Assembly: GCA_027064085.1 (NCBI GenBank)
Contig: JAMOQH010000023.1
Coordinates: 1-20,282, forward strand
Direction of reading: 5' to 3'
Source of the DNA: a bacterium
GTDB lineage: Bacteria; UBP6; JAFGXH01
Length of the DNA stretch: 20,282 nt
In this document: one piece after another, positions 1 through 8,289 of the stretch
How positions within the stretch are numbered: position 1 is the first letter of the stretch
Layout: each line of letters begins with the position of its first letter
Translations under genes and position numbers: made by a program
The notes under the pieces: generated by a model
What the model was told of the DNA's origin: nothing
The model's input: only the letters and a program-made list of their open reading frames with translations
The model's database searches: none

Positions 1-1006
1 TAAATGTCCTGAAAAAGCAGAAGATAAAGATGGTTTTGAAGATACCGATGGGTGTCCTGATTTAGATAATGATAATGATGGTATTCTTGATACTCAAGAT
101 AAGTGTCCTAATAAAGCAGAAGATAAGGATGGTTTTGAAGATACAGATGGTTGTCCCGACTTAGATAATGATAATGATGGTATTGAAGATGCTTTAGATA
201 AGTGTCCAAATGATGCTGAGTTAGTAAATAAAATTGAAGATGAAGATGGTTGCCCTGAAAAGGATAATGATAAAGACGGAATTTTAAATCCCGTAGATAA
301 ATGTCCTGATGTAGCAGAAGATAAAGATAATTTTGAAGATGAAGATGGTTGTCCTGATACAGATAATGATAAAGATGGTATTGTTGATGCTGAAGATAAA
401 TGTCCTAATAAAGCAGAAGATAAAGATGGTTTTGAAGATGATGATGGTTGTCCCGACTTAGATAATGATAATGACGGAAAACCAGATGCTGAAGATAAAT
501 GTCCTAATAAAGCAGAAGTTTATAATGGCTATAAAGATGCAGATGGTTGCCCGGATAAAGGAAAACAGTTAGTTAAAATTAATGTTGAAACTAAAAAAAT
601 TGAAATTTTACAAAAAGTTTTCTTTAAGTTTGGTTCTGCTAGAATATCTAGAAAATCTTATAAGCTATTAAATGCCGTTGCTTCAACTATTAAAAACAGC
701 ACAGATATAAAAAAAGTTATTGTAGAAGGTCATACTGATGATTTAGGAAGAGCTAAATCAAATAAAAGATTATCACAAAGAAGAGCTGAATCAGTTGTTA
801 AGTTTTTAGTTAAAAAAGGTATTGCTAAAGATAGATTAATTGCAAAAGGATATGGTGAAGAAAAACCTATCGCTCCAATTAAAGAGTTAATTAAAAAATC
901 TAAAAATAAAAAACAATATAAATGGAAAGAAAGAAAAGTATTCCTCAAAAAACTTAAGAAGAATCGTTCTATGAACAGAAGAGTTGAGTTTACTATCTCT
1001 GAATAA
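1..1006 (+). CDS. OmpA-family outer-membrane protein with TSP3 repeats, 3' part only
   Basis: The reading frame is open from the first base and stops at TAA 1004-1006. The start, signal peptide and beta-barrel lie before the window. Six TSP3-type units of the form KCP..AEDKDGFEDTDGCPD are visible to about base 553; these Asp-rich loops bind calcium in known TSP3 proteins. The rest is an OmpA C-terminal peptidoglycan-binding domain: GHTD at 728-739, then N-x2-L-S-x2-R-A with the arginine at 782-784, and a terminal NRRVEF. The Asp of GHTD and this Arg are the residues that bind diaminopimelate in characterised OmpA domains. A Lys-rich stretch of roughly 25 residues separates GYGEEKP from NRRVEF, longer than in E. 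coli OmpA. It is a close paralogue of the gene at 8290-10197, but its OmpA domain is more basic (Arg/Lys where the other has Asp/Asn). The likely role is linking the outer membrane to the wall. Confidence 0.93.
   Translation, partial: KCPEKAEDKDGFEDTDGCPDLDNDNDGILDTQDKCPNKAEDKDGFEDTDGCPDLDNDNDGIEDALDKCPNDAELVNKIEDEDGCPEKDNDKDGILNPVDKCPDVAEDKDNFEDEDGCPDTDNDKDGIVDAEDKCPNKAEDKDGFEDDDGCPDLDNDNDGKPDAEDKCPNKAEVYNGYKDADGCPDKGKQLVKINVETKKIEILQKVFFKFGSARISRKSYKLLNAVASTIKNSTDIKKVIVEGHTDDLGRAKSNKRLSQRRAESVVKFLVKKGIAKDRLIAKGYGEEKPIAPIKELIKKSKNKKQYKWKERKVFLKKLKKNRSMNRRVEFTISE
554..640 (+). repeat. 87-bp direct repeat, copy 1 (partner 9745-9831)
   Basis: Base-for-base identical to 9745-9831. It spans the linker after the last TSP3 unit and the first strand of the OmpA domain (KGKQLVKINVETKK up to FGSA). 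It sits at the same 9,191-bp offset as the 140-bp repeat at 925-1064. Confidence 0.95.
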
Positions 1007-1064
1007 CATTAAGTAAATAATCATCATTTTGCGGGCTTTAGCCCGCATTTCTTAAAATACAAAT
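925..1064 (+). repeat. 140-bp direct repeat, copy 1 (partner 10116-10255)
   Basis: Identical over all 140 bases to 10116-10255. It covers the last 26 codons of the OmpA gene, its stop codon, the non-coding spacer and the terminator hairpin, ending in CAAAT. Identity that continues through non-coding DNA indicates recent duplication or gene conversion, not selection on protein alone. Confidence 0.95.
1031..1046 (+). terminator. Hairpin terminator after first OmpA gene
   Basis: A perfect 6-bp GC stem GCGGGC / GCCCGC with a TTTA loop begins 24 bases after the stop codon. It is followed by ATTTCTT, so the U-tract is short and interrupted, and a TTTT run precedes the stem. An identical copy follows the second OmpA gene at 10222-10237. 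Confidence 0.75.
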
Positions 1065-1110
1065 AAAAAAATTAATAATTTCTAAAAAATAACTTTTTTT
1101 ATTTTTTTTA

Positions 1111-1139
1111 TTGCCGAATACGTAAAGAAGAGTTATTAT
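1111..1139 (+). promoter_or_regulatory. Possible sigma70-type promoter of the giant surface protein
   Basis: TTGCCG at 1111-1116 (4 of 6 to consensus) and TATTAT at 1134-1139 (5 of 6) are separated by 17 bases. They lie just after the upstream terminator and about 27 bases before the ATG at 1166. This would give a short leader carrying the GGAGGAG ribosome-binding site at 1154-1160. In such AT-rich DNA chance matches are common, so this is tentative. Confidence 0.35.
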
Positions 1140-1165
1140 TGTTTTATATTTTTGGAGGAGTGAAT

Positions 1166-4100
1166 ATGAGTAAATTATTTAAGGCATTGTTGATTGCAAT
1201 GTTATTCTCTGTTGGTAATTTATGGGCTGGCGTGCCAGTTGTCACTGATTTAAGTGACCATACATTTTTGGAGCAAGACCCTGCCATTATTTATGATAAT
1301 TCTGTTACATTTACAGGTGGAGATGACTATAGTGATGGTTATTTAACTATTGATATTGCGAATCCACATGTTGGAGATATGTTATCATTAATTACTGTTG
1401 CTACACCAAGTACTGTTGCTGGAGAAGTTTCTACTATTGTTAATGCAAATGGTGGTTTCCAAGTTTATTTGGGAAATGGCACTACGGCTGATCGTATTGG
1501 ACAGATTGATGGTACTGAAAATGGTGAAAATGGTAATGTTTTAAAGATTACATTTTTAAAGGCTTTAAAAAATGGTAGTTTTGAAAGTGGTTTAGATGAC
1601 TGGACACAGTTTAATTCTCTTTATTCTACAACTAATAATTTAAATGGATTTCGGATTCCTATTAATCCTTCAGACCAAAGTGGAGGGGTAACTACTGGAA
1701 CTGTTCATATTAGTACTGAAAATCTTAGTAGTGCAACAATAAATGTTGTTAGTGGGACAGATGAGTATAGTGATGGAACTCAAGGCTTAAGGTTGGTTAG
1801 TGATGGTACTGTTCCAAGTACAAGTCCCGCTAATGGTGATGGTGCAAATTCTATGCATGGACCATATATCAGAAGTAGTGTGTTTTCTGCTGCAAATGGA
1901 GATACTTTTTCTGTTGATTGGAAAGCACAGAATGGTGGTGATTGGTATGAGGTATTTGGTTTTTTGATTGGTGCAGGACCTGATAAGATTTTTGATACTG
2001 CAGATGATGTAAGAACTACTATGTTTTCAGAGAGAGGTAGTACAAGAGCATGGATGACCTCAAGTGTTTCTATTACTACTGGTGACGGAGATTATCGTTT
2101 TGAGTTTGTATGTGGTTCATATGATGCCACTGGTGGAACTGTTTTAGGAGCATCTCTTTATGTTGATAATATTCAACTTATAAGTAGTTCTATTCCTGTT
2201 ATAGATGATTCTGTTCTTGAAAAGTTGGTAAAGTTAATTACTTATCAAAATATTTCAGATTATCCTCCAATAGGAACAAGACTTATTACCTATACTGCAA
2301 TGAGCAAATCTGGTGATATTGGTAGTCAGAATGCAAACCTAACAATTGCAAATGGAGGAATCAATGATGCACCAATAAACAATATTCCAGGAAATCAAAT
2401 AGCTACTGAAGATGTAAATCTAGTTTTTTCTGCTGCAAATGGAAATGCTATAACAGTTTCTGATCCAGATGTTGCTAATAACTTAAAAGTAACTATTACA
2501 GTTACAAATGGTGATTTTACATTATCACAAACAACTGGTTTATCTTTTGATGATGGTGATGGTTTAAATGATACAACAATGACATTTGTTGGTTCTGTTC
2601 CAAATATTAATGCTGCTTTAGAAAATTCATATTTTCTTGGTGCCCCTGATTATAATGGTCCTGCTAATTTAGAAATATTTTCTGATGATCAAGGTTTTAC
2701 TGGTTCTGGTGGTGTCTTAACCGATACCGATGATTTTGATATAACTATTAATGCCGTAGATGACCCTCCTTCTATAACTGCAAATGCTACTCCAAATTAT
2801 GAAGAAGAAGATAGTCCTGTCATTTTAGATGCTTCCTTAACTGTTACTGATCCTGATGGTGATATACATGGGGCTAGCGTAACAATTGAAAACTTGAAAG
2901 CTGGTGATGTATTGTCTTATGATGCAAACTTACTTCCAGTTGGAGTAAATCCTGCTTGGAATTCAAGTACTGGTATTTTAATGTTTTCAGGTGATGCAAG
3001 TCCTACTGAGTATGAAGATTTATTAAGATCGGTTACTTTTGAAAATACTATTGATGACGAACCTGATTTTAGTGATAGAACTATAACATTTTCACTTGGT
3101 TCTGCTCTTTCTTTTAGTGGTAATGGTCACCTTTATGAATATGTACCTGCAAGTCTTACATGGGCAGAAGCAAGAGATGCTGCCGCTTTAAAAACTTACA
3201 ATGGCTTACAAGGATATCTATTTAATGTGACCTCTGCAGAAGAAAATGCTTTTCTTTTAGCAAAAATGACAACAGATGGGTGGCTTGGAGCAAGTGATGA
3301 ATCTTCAGAAGGTGATTGGAGATGGATGACTGGTCCAGAAGCTGGGACTCAATTTTGGCAGGGTACTTCTAGTGGTTCCGTAGTAAATGGAGAATATGAA
3401 AATTGGAGAAGTGGGGAACCTAATAACTTAGGTGATGAAGATTATGCTCAGTTTTATAGTGATGGAGCATGGAATGATTTAAACGGAACACAAGGTTTAA
3501 GCTATATCGTTGAATATGGTGGAATGCCTGGTGACCCAATATTAAATACTACTGCAACAATTACTTTAACCGTTGCAGATTTAAATGATGCACCTATAAT
3601 AACATCAAACCCTATTTTATCTGTATTAGAAGATCAACCTTATACTTATACTTTGATCGCAACTGATGTTGATGCATCTAATGATATATTAACACCTTCT
3701 GTAGTCGGTTCTTTACCTTCATGGTTATCATTTGATACAAATACTGGTGTATTAAGTGGAACACCTGATTATACAAATGTTGGGTTGCATAATATAACAT
3801 TAAGAGTAAGTGATGGAAACGGAGGAGTAACAGATCAAGCATTTACAATTGAAGTTATTAATGTTAATGATGCTCCTGTTATTGTATCTCAAGTTGCGAA
3901 TATTGATTTTGATGAAGATAGTAGCAGAGAAATTGTTTTTACAGATATAAATGTTACAGATTCTGATCCAGATGATACTTATCCTATAGGTTTTACCTTA
4001 ACTGTATTACCTGGGAATAATTATACTGTTGTAAATAATGTTGTTTCACCAAATCCTGATTGGAATGGTACTTTAACTGTACCGGTTAAAGTTAATGATG

Positions 4101-7100
4101 GAGATGCTGATAGTAATATATTTAATTTAACAATATCTATTAATCCAGTAAATGAAAGTCCAACAGTTGCTAATCCTATTAGTGATTTTACTGTTTTAGA
4201 AGATGCTGATAATACTGTTTTAGATCTTTCAAATGTTTTTGATGATATTGACAGTGATAATGACTCAATTATAAAAACTGTATTTTCAAATAGTAACTCT
4301 TCATTAGTGACAACAACAATGAATGGTGATGATTTAATTCTTGATTACCAATTAAATCAATATGGACAAGCTACAATAGTAATTTTAGCAACTTCTGCGG
4401 GTTTAACAGTTAAAGAAACTTTTGTTGTAACAGTAACTCCTGTTGATGATGCTCCAACTGTTGTTAATCACATTAATAATATTATTGTTCAAGAAGATGC
4501 GATAAATACAGTAATAAGCATTGCAAATACTTTTGATGATGTTGATAATGACAATGCTTTAATTACTAAGACAGTAAGAAGTGGTAATCCTTCATTGGTA
4601 ACAGCAGTAGTTAATGGTAATACTTTAACACTTGATTATCAATTAAATCAAAATGGTATGACTACTGTTACTGTTACAGGAACATCTAATGGCTTAACTG
4701 TTAATGAAGTTTTTAATGTTACGGTAAACTCTGTTAATGATGCACCAGTAATTAATAGTCAAAATGAAATTTCTTTTAACGAAGATACCACTAGAACTGT
4801 TTTATTTTCAGATTTAAATGTAACGGATGTTGATGATAACTATTCAAATGGTTTTATTCTAAGTGTTCAAACTGGAGCTAATTATACTCTTAGTGGTAAC
4901 ACGATTATTCCTGCACCTAATTATAATGGTACTTTAACTGTTCCTGTGATGGTAAATGATGGTGACTTAAATAGTAATATATTTAATTTAGTTGTAACTA
5001 TTATTTCTGTTGATGATGCTCCAACTGTTGCAAATGCAATTAGTGATGTTACGGTTGATGAAGATGCTGATGATACTATTATAAATCTTTTAAATACTTT
5101 TGATGATGTTGATAATGAAAATACTGCAATTGTAAAAACTGTTGTAAGTGGTAAACCTTCATTGGTAACAGCGGTGATTAATGGTAATACTTTGACACTT
5201 GATTATCAAGCTGAAATGAATGGAAATACAATAATTACAGTTACTGGAACTTCTAATAATTTAACAGTCGAAGAAAGTTTTAATGTTACAGTAAGACCTA
5301 TTAATGATGAGCCATATATTACATCTACTGCAATAACAACGGTTAATCAATTTGATGAATATAGTTATTCTGTTGTGGCTGAAGATGATGATATTCCTGC
5401 AGATACTTTGGTGTATAGTGCTTTAAATAGTACTCCTTTACCTTCATGGTTATCTATTGATGAAAATACTGGGCTATTAAGTGGAACACCTACAGAAATT
5501 GGTGAATTTTTTGTATGTTTAGTTGTTAAAGATGGAAATGGAGGAGAAGCTCAGCAATGTTTTACAATTACTGTAAATAATGTTGATGAATGTGCCTTAG
5601 AAACAGATGACTGTGATACTAATGCAACTTGTAAAGATACAGAAGGAGCTTATACCTGTACATGTAAAAGTGGATATCATAATCCTGTTGGAACAGAAGA
5701 AGAAGCACTTGGTAGAGTGTGTAATGAAGAGTGTGGTGATGGAGTAAGAACTCCTGCTGAATCTTGTGATGATGGAAATCTTGATAATCTTGATGGTTGT
5801 ACAGATACTTGTATTCCTGAGACTGGATGGACTTGTAGTAATACTGTTCCAAATATTTGTACTGAAGATGATACAGATAATGATGGTGTTGTTGATAACG
5901 ATGATAATTGTCCACTTGTTGCAAACGGTGATAATGAAGATTCTCAGCTTGATACTGACTTAGATGGTCTTGGTAATGCTTGTGATGCTGATGATGATAA
6001 TGATGGTATAAATGACCTTGATGAAAATGGAGACATATTGGATAATTGCTCCGTAGTTTATAACCCTGAACAAACTAATACAGATTTAGATGCGTTTGGT
6101 GATTTATGTGATGATGACCTTGACGGTGATACTGTAGCTAATGATACTGATAATTGTGTTTATATTCCTAATACAAATCAGGATAATCAAGATAATGATG
6201 AATTTGGTGATGCTTGTGATAGTGATAGTGGTAATAATGATGTAGATAATGATGGAATTTTAAATGATGTAGATAACTGTGTAAATATTCCTAATGTTGA
6301 CCAAATTGATACTGATAATGATGGATTAGGTGATGTTTGTGATGAAGATTTAGATGGTGATACTATAAATGATGATGTAGATAACTGTAAATTTATTGCA
6401 AATGGTCCAAATGATGCAGAAAATCAAGTTGATACAGATAATGATGGTTTAGGTGATGTATGTGATAGTGACAATCCAGCTGATTTAGACACAGATGGTG
6501 ATACTATTCCGGATTTAACAGATAATTGTCAACAAGTACCAAATACAGACCAGGCAAATAATGATAATGACGCATTTGGTGATGTATGTGATGCTGATGA
6601 TGATAATGATAATGTAAATGACAGTGAAGATAATTGTTTATTAATTCCAAATACAGACCAGCTTGATACAGATAATGATGGAATGGGTAATGTTTGTGAT
6701 GCTGATGATGATAATGATGGAGTTTTAGATGATGATGATAATTGTGATTTAACTCCAAATGCAGATAATCAATCTGATATAGATAATGATGGCGTTGGTG
6801 ATGTCTGTGATGATAGTGATAATGATGGTTGGTTTGATGTAGATGACAACTGTAATGATGCTTATAATCCAAATCAGTTAGATATTGATTTAGATGGTAT
6901 CGGTGATGCTTGTGATGAGGACATAGATGGTGATACAGTAAATAACGATGATGATAACTGTGTTTACACTTCAAATCTTAATCAATCAGATATTAATGAC
7001 AATGGTATAGGTGATATTTGTGATAGTGTAAGAGATACAGACAATGACGGAGTTGATGATTTTGATGTAGATGGTAATTTATTGGATAACTGTGTTAGTA

Positions 7101-8188
7101 TGCCAAATCCTGAACAAATTGATACTGATAATGATGGATTAGGTGATGAATGTGATGAAGATATTGATAATGATGGAGTGAATAACAACATTGATAACTG
7201 TATTTTTATTGCTAATCCACTTCAGGAAGATAGTAATAGTAATCGTATTGGTGATGCTTGTGATAGTGATGCGGGAGGTGATAGAGATGGTGATACTATT
7301 TTAGATGATGAAGATAACTGTCCATTGGTTCCAAACACAGATCAATTAGATACTGATGGTGATAGTTTTGGTAATGTTTGTGACTCTGATGATGATAATG
7401 ATGGAGTTTTAGACAATGATGATAACTGTAAAATTGTTGCAAATGAAAATCAAGAAGATTCTGATAATGATGGGCTTGGTGATATTTGTGATGGTGATAT
7501 TGATGGAGATACCGTTTTAGATATAGAGGATAATTGTCCATTAATTGCAAATACTAATCAGCTAAATACAGATGGTGATGAGTTTGGTGATGTTTGTGAT
7601 ACAGATGACGATGATGATGGTATAGATGATTCTACAGATAATTGCCCCTTAGTTGCAAATGCAGACCAGTTAGATACAGACCGTGATGATATTGGTGATA
7701 TCTGTGATAACGATAAAGATGGTGACAATATAAATGATGATACAGATAACTGTCCATTAATCGCAAACCCTAATCAAGAAAATAATGATGATGATGAACT
7801 AGGTAATGTCTGTGATGAAGATGATGACAATGATACCATAAATGATGATACAGATAACTGTCCATTAATTGCAAACCCTAATCAGGAAAATAATGATGAT
7901 GATGAACTAGGTAATGCCTGTGATGAAGATGATGATAATGATACAATAAATGATGACAAGGATAATTGTCCTCTAGTTGTAAATACAGACCAAGCTGATA
8001 TAGATAAAGATGGTTTAGGTGATGTATGTGATGCTAAAGATGATACTCCTGTTGTTGTGAATAATGAACTTTCTGGGTCTTCAATAGTCGGTTGTGATTA
8101 TGCCAGTGGTAATAATGGTAGTTATTTAATGTTTTTATTATTGGGTGCGTTTTTGTTTATTTTTAGAAAAAAGAGAGTAGGTAAGTAA
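1166..8188 (+). CDS. Giant secreted cadherin-like/lectin/EGF/TSP3 surface protein with Cys-TM-basic tail
   Basis: A 2,340-residue protein. I chose ATG 1166 because GGAGGAG (1154-1160) precedes it and a Sec signal peptide follows (MSKLFKALLIAMLFSVGNLWA). Domains in order: cadherin-like domain 22-400 interrupted by a jelly-roll/DUF642-like module starting NGSFESG at 136 and ending near 345; second cadherin-like domain about 400-535; third about 535-805 containing a C-type-lectin-like domain about 651-785 with E751-P752-N753 and W769-N770-D771; a putative-Ig (He_PIG-like) domain 811-904; five cadherin-like repeats 905-1383; a second He_PIG-like domain 1384-1473; a calcium-binding EGF-like module from 1474; a Myxococcus-type cysteine-rich repeat from C1523 (CGDG..ESCDDGN..DGC); and 19 TSP3 units about 1569-2292. 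The tail has Cys2310, a hydrophobic helix, then RKKRVGK. A calcium-dependent adhesin held at the envelope is inferred. The partner and the anchoring enzyme are unknown. Confidence 0.93.
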   Translation: MSKLFKALLIAMLFSVGNLWAGVPVVTDLSDHTFLEQDPAIIYDNSVTFTGGDDYSDGYLTIDIANPHVGDMLSLITVATPSTVAGEVSTIVNANGGFQVYLGNGTTADRIGQIDGTENGENGNVLKITFLKALKNGSFESGLDDWTQFNSLYSTTNNLNGFRIPINPSDQSGGVTTGTVHISTENLSSATINVVSGTDEYSDGTQGLRLVSDGTVPSTSPANGDGANSMHGPYIRSSVFSAANGDTFSVDWKAQNGGDWYEVFGFLIGAGPDKIFDTADDVRTTMFSERGSTRAWMTSSVSITTGDGDYRFEFVCGSYDATGGTVLGASLYVDNIQLISSSIPVIDDSVLEKLVKLITYQNISDYPPIGTRLITYTAMSKSGDIGSQNANLTIANGGINDAPINNIPGNQIATEDVNLVFSAANGNAITVSDPDVANNLKVTITVTNGDFTLSQTTGLSFDDGDGLNDTTMTFVGSVPNINAALENSYFLGAPDYNGPANLEIFSDDQGFTGSGGVLTDTDDFDITINAVDDPPSITANATPNYEEEDSPVILDASLTVTDPDGDIHGASVTIENLKAGDVLSYDANLLPVGVNPAWNSSTGILMFSGDASPTEYEDLLRSVTFENTIDDEPDFSDRTITFSLGSALSFSGNGHLYEYVPASLTWAEARDAAALKTYNGLQGYLFNVTSAEENAFLLAKMTTDGWLGASDESSEGDWRWMTGPEAGTQFWQGTSSGSVVNGEYENWRSGEPNNLGDEDYAQFYSDGAWNDLNGTQGLSYIVEYGGMPGDPILNTTATITLTVADLNDAPIITSNPILSVLEDQPYTYTLIATDVDASNDILTPSVVGSLPSWLSFDTNTGVLSGTPDYTNVGLHNITLRVSDGNGGVTDQAFTIEVINVNDAPVIVSQVANIDFDEDSSREIVFTDINVTDSDPDDTYPIGFTLTVLPGNNYTVVNNVVSPNPDWNGTLTVPVKVNDGDADSNIFNLTISINPVNESPTVANPISDFTVLEDADNTVLDLSNVFDDIDSDNDSIIKTVFSNSNSSLVTTTMNGDDLILDYQLNQYGQATIVILATSAGLTVKETFVVTVTPVDDAPTVVNHINNIIVQEDAINTVISIANTFDDVDNDNALITKTVRSGNPSLVTAVVNGNTLTLDYQLNQNGMTTVTVTGTSNGLTVNEVFNVTVNSVNDAPVINSQNEISFNEDTTRTVLFSDLNVTDVDDNYSNGFILSVQTGANYTLSGNTIIPAPNYNGTLTVPVMVNDGDLNSNIFNLVVTIISVDDAPTVANAISDVTVDEDADDTIINLLNTFDDVDNENTAIVKTVVSGKPSLVTAVINGNTLTLDYQAEMNGNTIITVTGTSNNLTVEESFNVTVRPINDEPYITSTAITTVNQFDEYSYSVVAEDDDIPADTLVYSALNSTPLPSWLSIDENTGLLSGTPTEIGEFFVCLVVKDGNGGEAQQCFTITVNNVDECALETDDCDTNATCKDTEGAYTCTCKSGYHNPVGTEEEALGRVCNEECGDGVRTPAESCDDGNLDNLDGCTDTCIPETGWTCSNTVPNICTEDDTDNDGVVDNDDNCPLVANGDNEDSQLDTDLDGLGNACDADDDNDGINDLDENGDILDNCSVVYNPEQTNTDLDAFGDLCDDDLDGDTVANDTDNCVYIPNTNQDNQDNDEFGDACDSDSGNNDVDNDGILNDVDNCVNIPNVDQIDTDNDGLGDVCDEDLDGDTINDDVDNCKFIANGPNDAENQVDTDNDGLGDVCDSDNPADLDTDGDTIPDLTDNCQQVPNTDQANNDNDAFGDVCDADDDNDNVNDSEDNCLLIPNTDQLDTDNDGMGNVCDADDDNDGVLDDDDNCDLTPNADNQSDIDNDGVGDVCDDSDNDGWFDVDDNCNDAYNPNQLDIDLDGIGDACDEDIDGDTVNNDDDNCVYTSNLNQSDINDNGIGDICDSVRDTDNDGVDDFDVDGNLLDNCVSMPNPEQIDTDNDGLGDECDEDIDNDGVNNNIDNCIFIANPLQEDSNSNRIGDACDSDAGGDRDGDTILDDEDNCPLVPNTDQLDTDGDSFGNVCDSDDDNDGVLDNDDNCKIVANENQEDSDNDGLGDICDGDIDGDTVLDIEDNCPLIANTNQLNTDGDEFGDVCDTDDDDDGIDDSTDNCPLVANADQLDTDRDDIGDICDNDKDGDNINDDTDNCPLIANPNQENNDDDELGNVCDEDDDNDTINDDTDNCPLIANPNQENNDDDELGNACDEDDDNDTINDDKDNCPLVVNTDQADIDKDGLGDVCDAKDDTPVVVNNELSGSSIVGCDYASGNNGSYLMFLLLGAFLFIFRKKRVGK
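3117..3522 (+). other. C-type-lectin-like domain nested in a cadherin-like domain
   Basis: Residues about 651-785 of the giant protein. It begins GHLYEYVPASLTWAEA and ends YIVEYGG. It carries the hallmark WLGASDES, the EPNN calcium/sugar loop at 751-754 and WND at 769-771. In animal C-type lectins an EPN loop goes with mannose-type specificity, but that rule is only suggestive here. The Ig strand TITFSLGSA precedes it and the closing strand TATITLTVADLNDAP follows, so the lectin fold is inserted between two strands of its host domain. Confidence 0.8.
3878..5314 (+). repeat. Five cadherin-like repeats in X-Y-Y-X-Y order
   Basis: Two related sequence classes alternate. X units (3878-4162 and 4748-5023; 95 and 92 residues) share FxEDxxRxVxFxDxNVTD and NGTLTVPVxVNDGDxxSNIFNL. 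Y units (4163-4456, 4457-4747, 5024-5314; 97-98 residues) share VxEDAxxT, FDDxDxxNxxIxKTV and LTLDYQ. Each ends in a variant of VNDAP. The pattern suggests duplication of an X-Y pair plus one extra Y. The block is bounded by the two He_PIG-like domains. Confidence 0.8.
5870..8040 (+). repeat. Array of 19 thrombospondin type 3 (TSP3) repeats
   Basis: Nineteen units of DNC-x3-xN-xxQ-xDxDxDGxGDxCD encode residues about 1569-2292. In known TSP3 proteins the Asp side chains bind calcium and the paired Cys residues form disulfides, giving a rigid stalk. Most units follow the consensus. Units 10 and 12 (SDINDNGIGD and EDSNSNRIGD) depart in the acidic loop. Units 1, 5 and 8 carry short insertions before the Asp-rich loop. 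Confidence 0.92.
7742..7957 (+). repeat. Recent 108-bp tandem duplication inside the TSP3 array
   Basis: Units 7742-7849 and 7850-7957 differ at only six of 108 positions, and only one change alters the protein (Val to Ala before the final Cys). The period is exactly 36 codons, one TSP3 unit. This is the youngest visible duplication in the array. Confidence 0.9.
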
Positions 8189-8193
8189 AAGAA

Positions 8194-8251
8194 GGGTAAT
8201 AGCAAGGGGGATCCCTTGTTATTGTCCCTCTTGAGTGCTCCCTTGTTTTTT
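8194..8251 (+). terminator. Long hairpin with alternative pairing and downstream T-run
   Basis: Six bases after the giant gene's stop, AATAGCAAGGG (8198-8208) pairs with CCCTTGTTATT (8213-8223) around a 4-base loop, with one G:T pair. GGG (8194-8196) and CCC (8226-8228) extend it past a small bulge. A further CCCTTG at 8240-8245 is followed directly by six T (8246-8251), and CAAGGG (8203-8208) could pair with it instead, giving a terminator-like structure. It probably limits read-through into the OmpA gene at 8290. Confidence 0.6.
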
Positions 8252-8289
8252 CTTTGTGTTGTGTAGTATTTAATTTTGGAGAAAATTAT

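Noticed and set aside
1139-1165. Upstream TTG start adding nine residues to the giant protein
   Set aside because: It would place the ribosome-binding site GGAGGAG inside the coding region and spoil the signal peptide; ATG 1166 fits both.
5619-7550. Long antisense and out-of-frame reading frames rich in His, Tyr and Gln across the TSP3 array
   Set aside because: They are complements or frame shifts of GAT/AAT-rich Asp/Asn codons, have no plausible start or ribosome-binding site, and overlap an unambiguous coding array.
5870-8040. Regularly spaced short repeats resembling a CRISPR array
   Set aside because: The repeats are in-frame protein units of variable length with conserved Cys and Asp; the 'spacers' are also coding and similar to each other.
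8254-8289. Upstream start adding MCCVVFNFGENY to the OmpA protein
   Set aside because: The extension precedes a clear signal peptide and overlaps the T-run region; ATG 8290 has GGAG at a normal distance.
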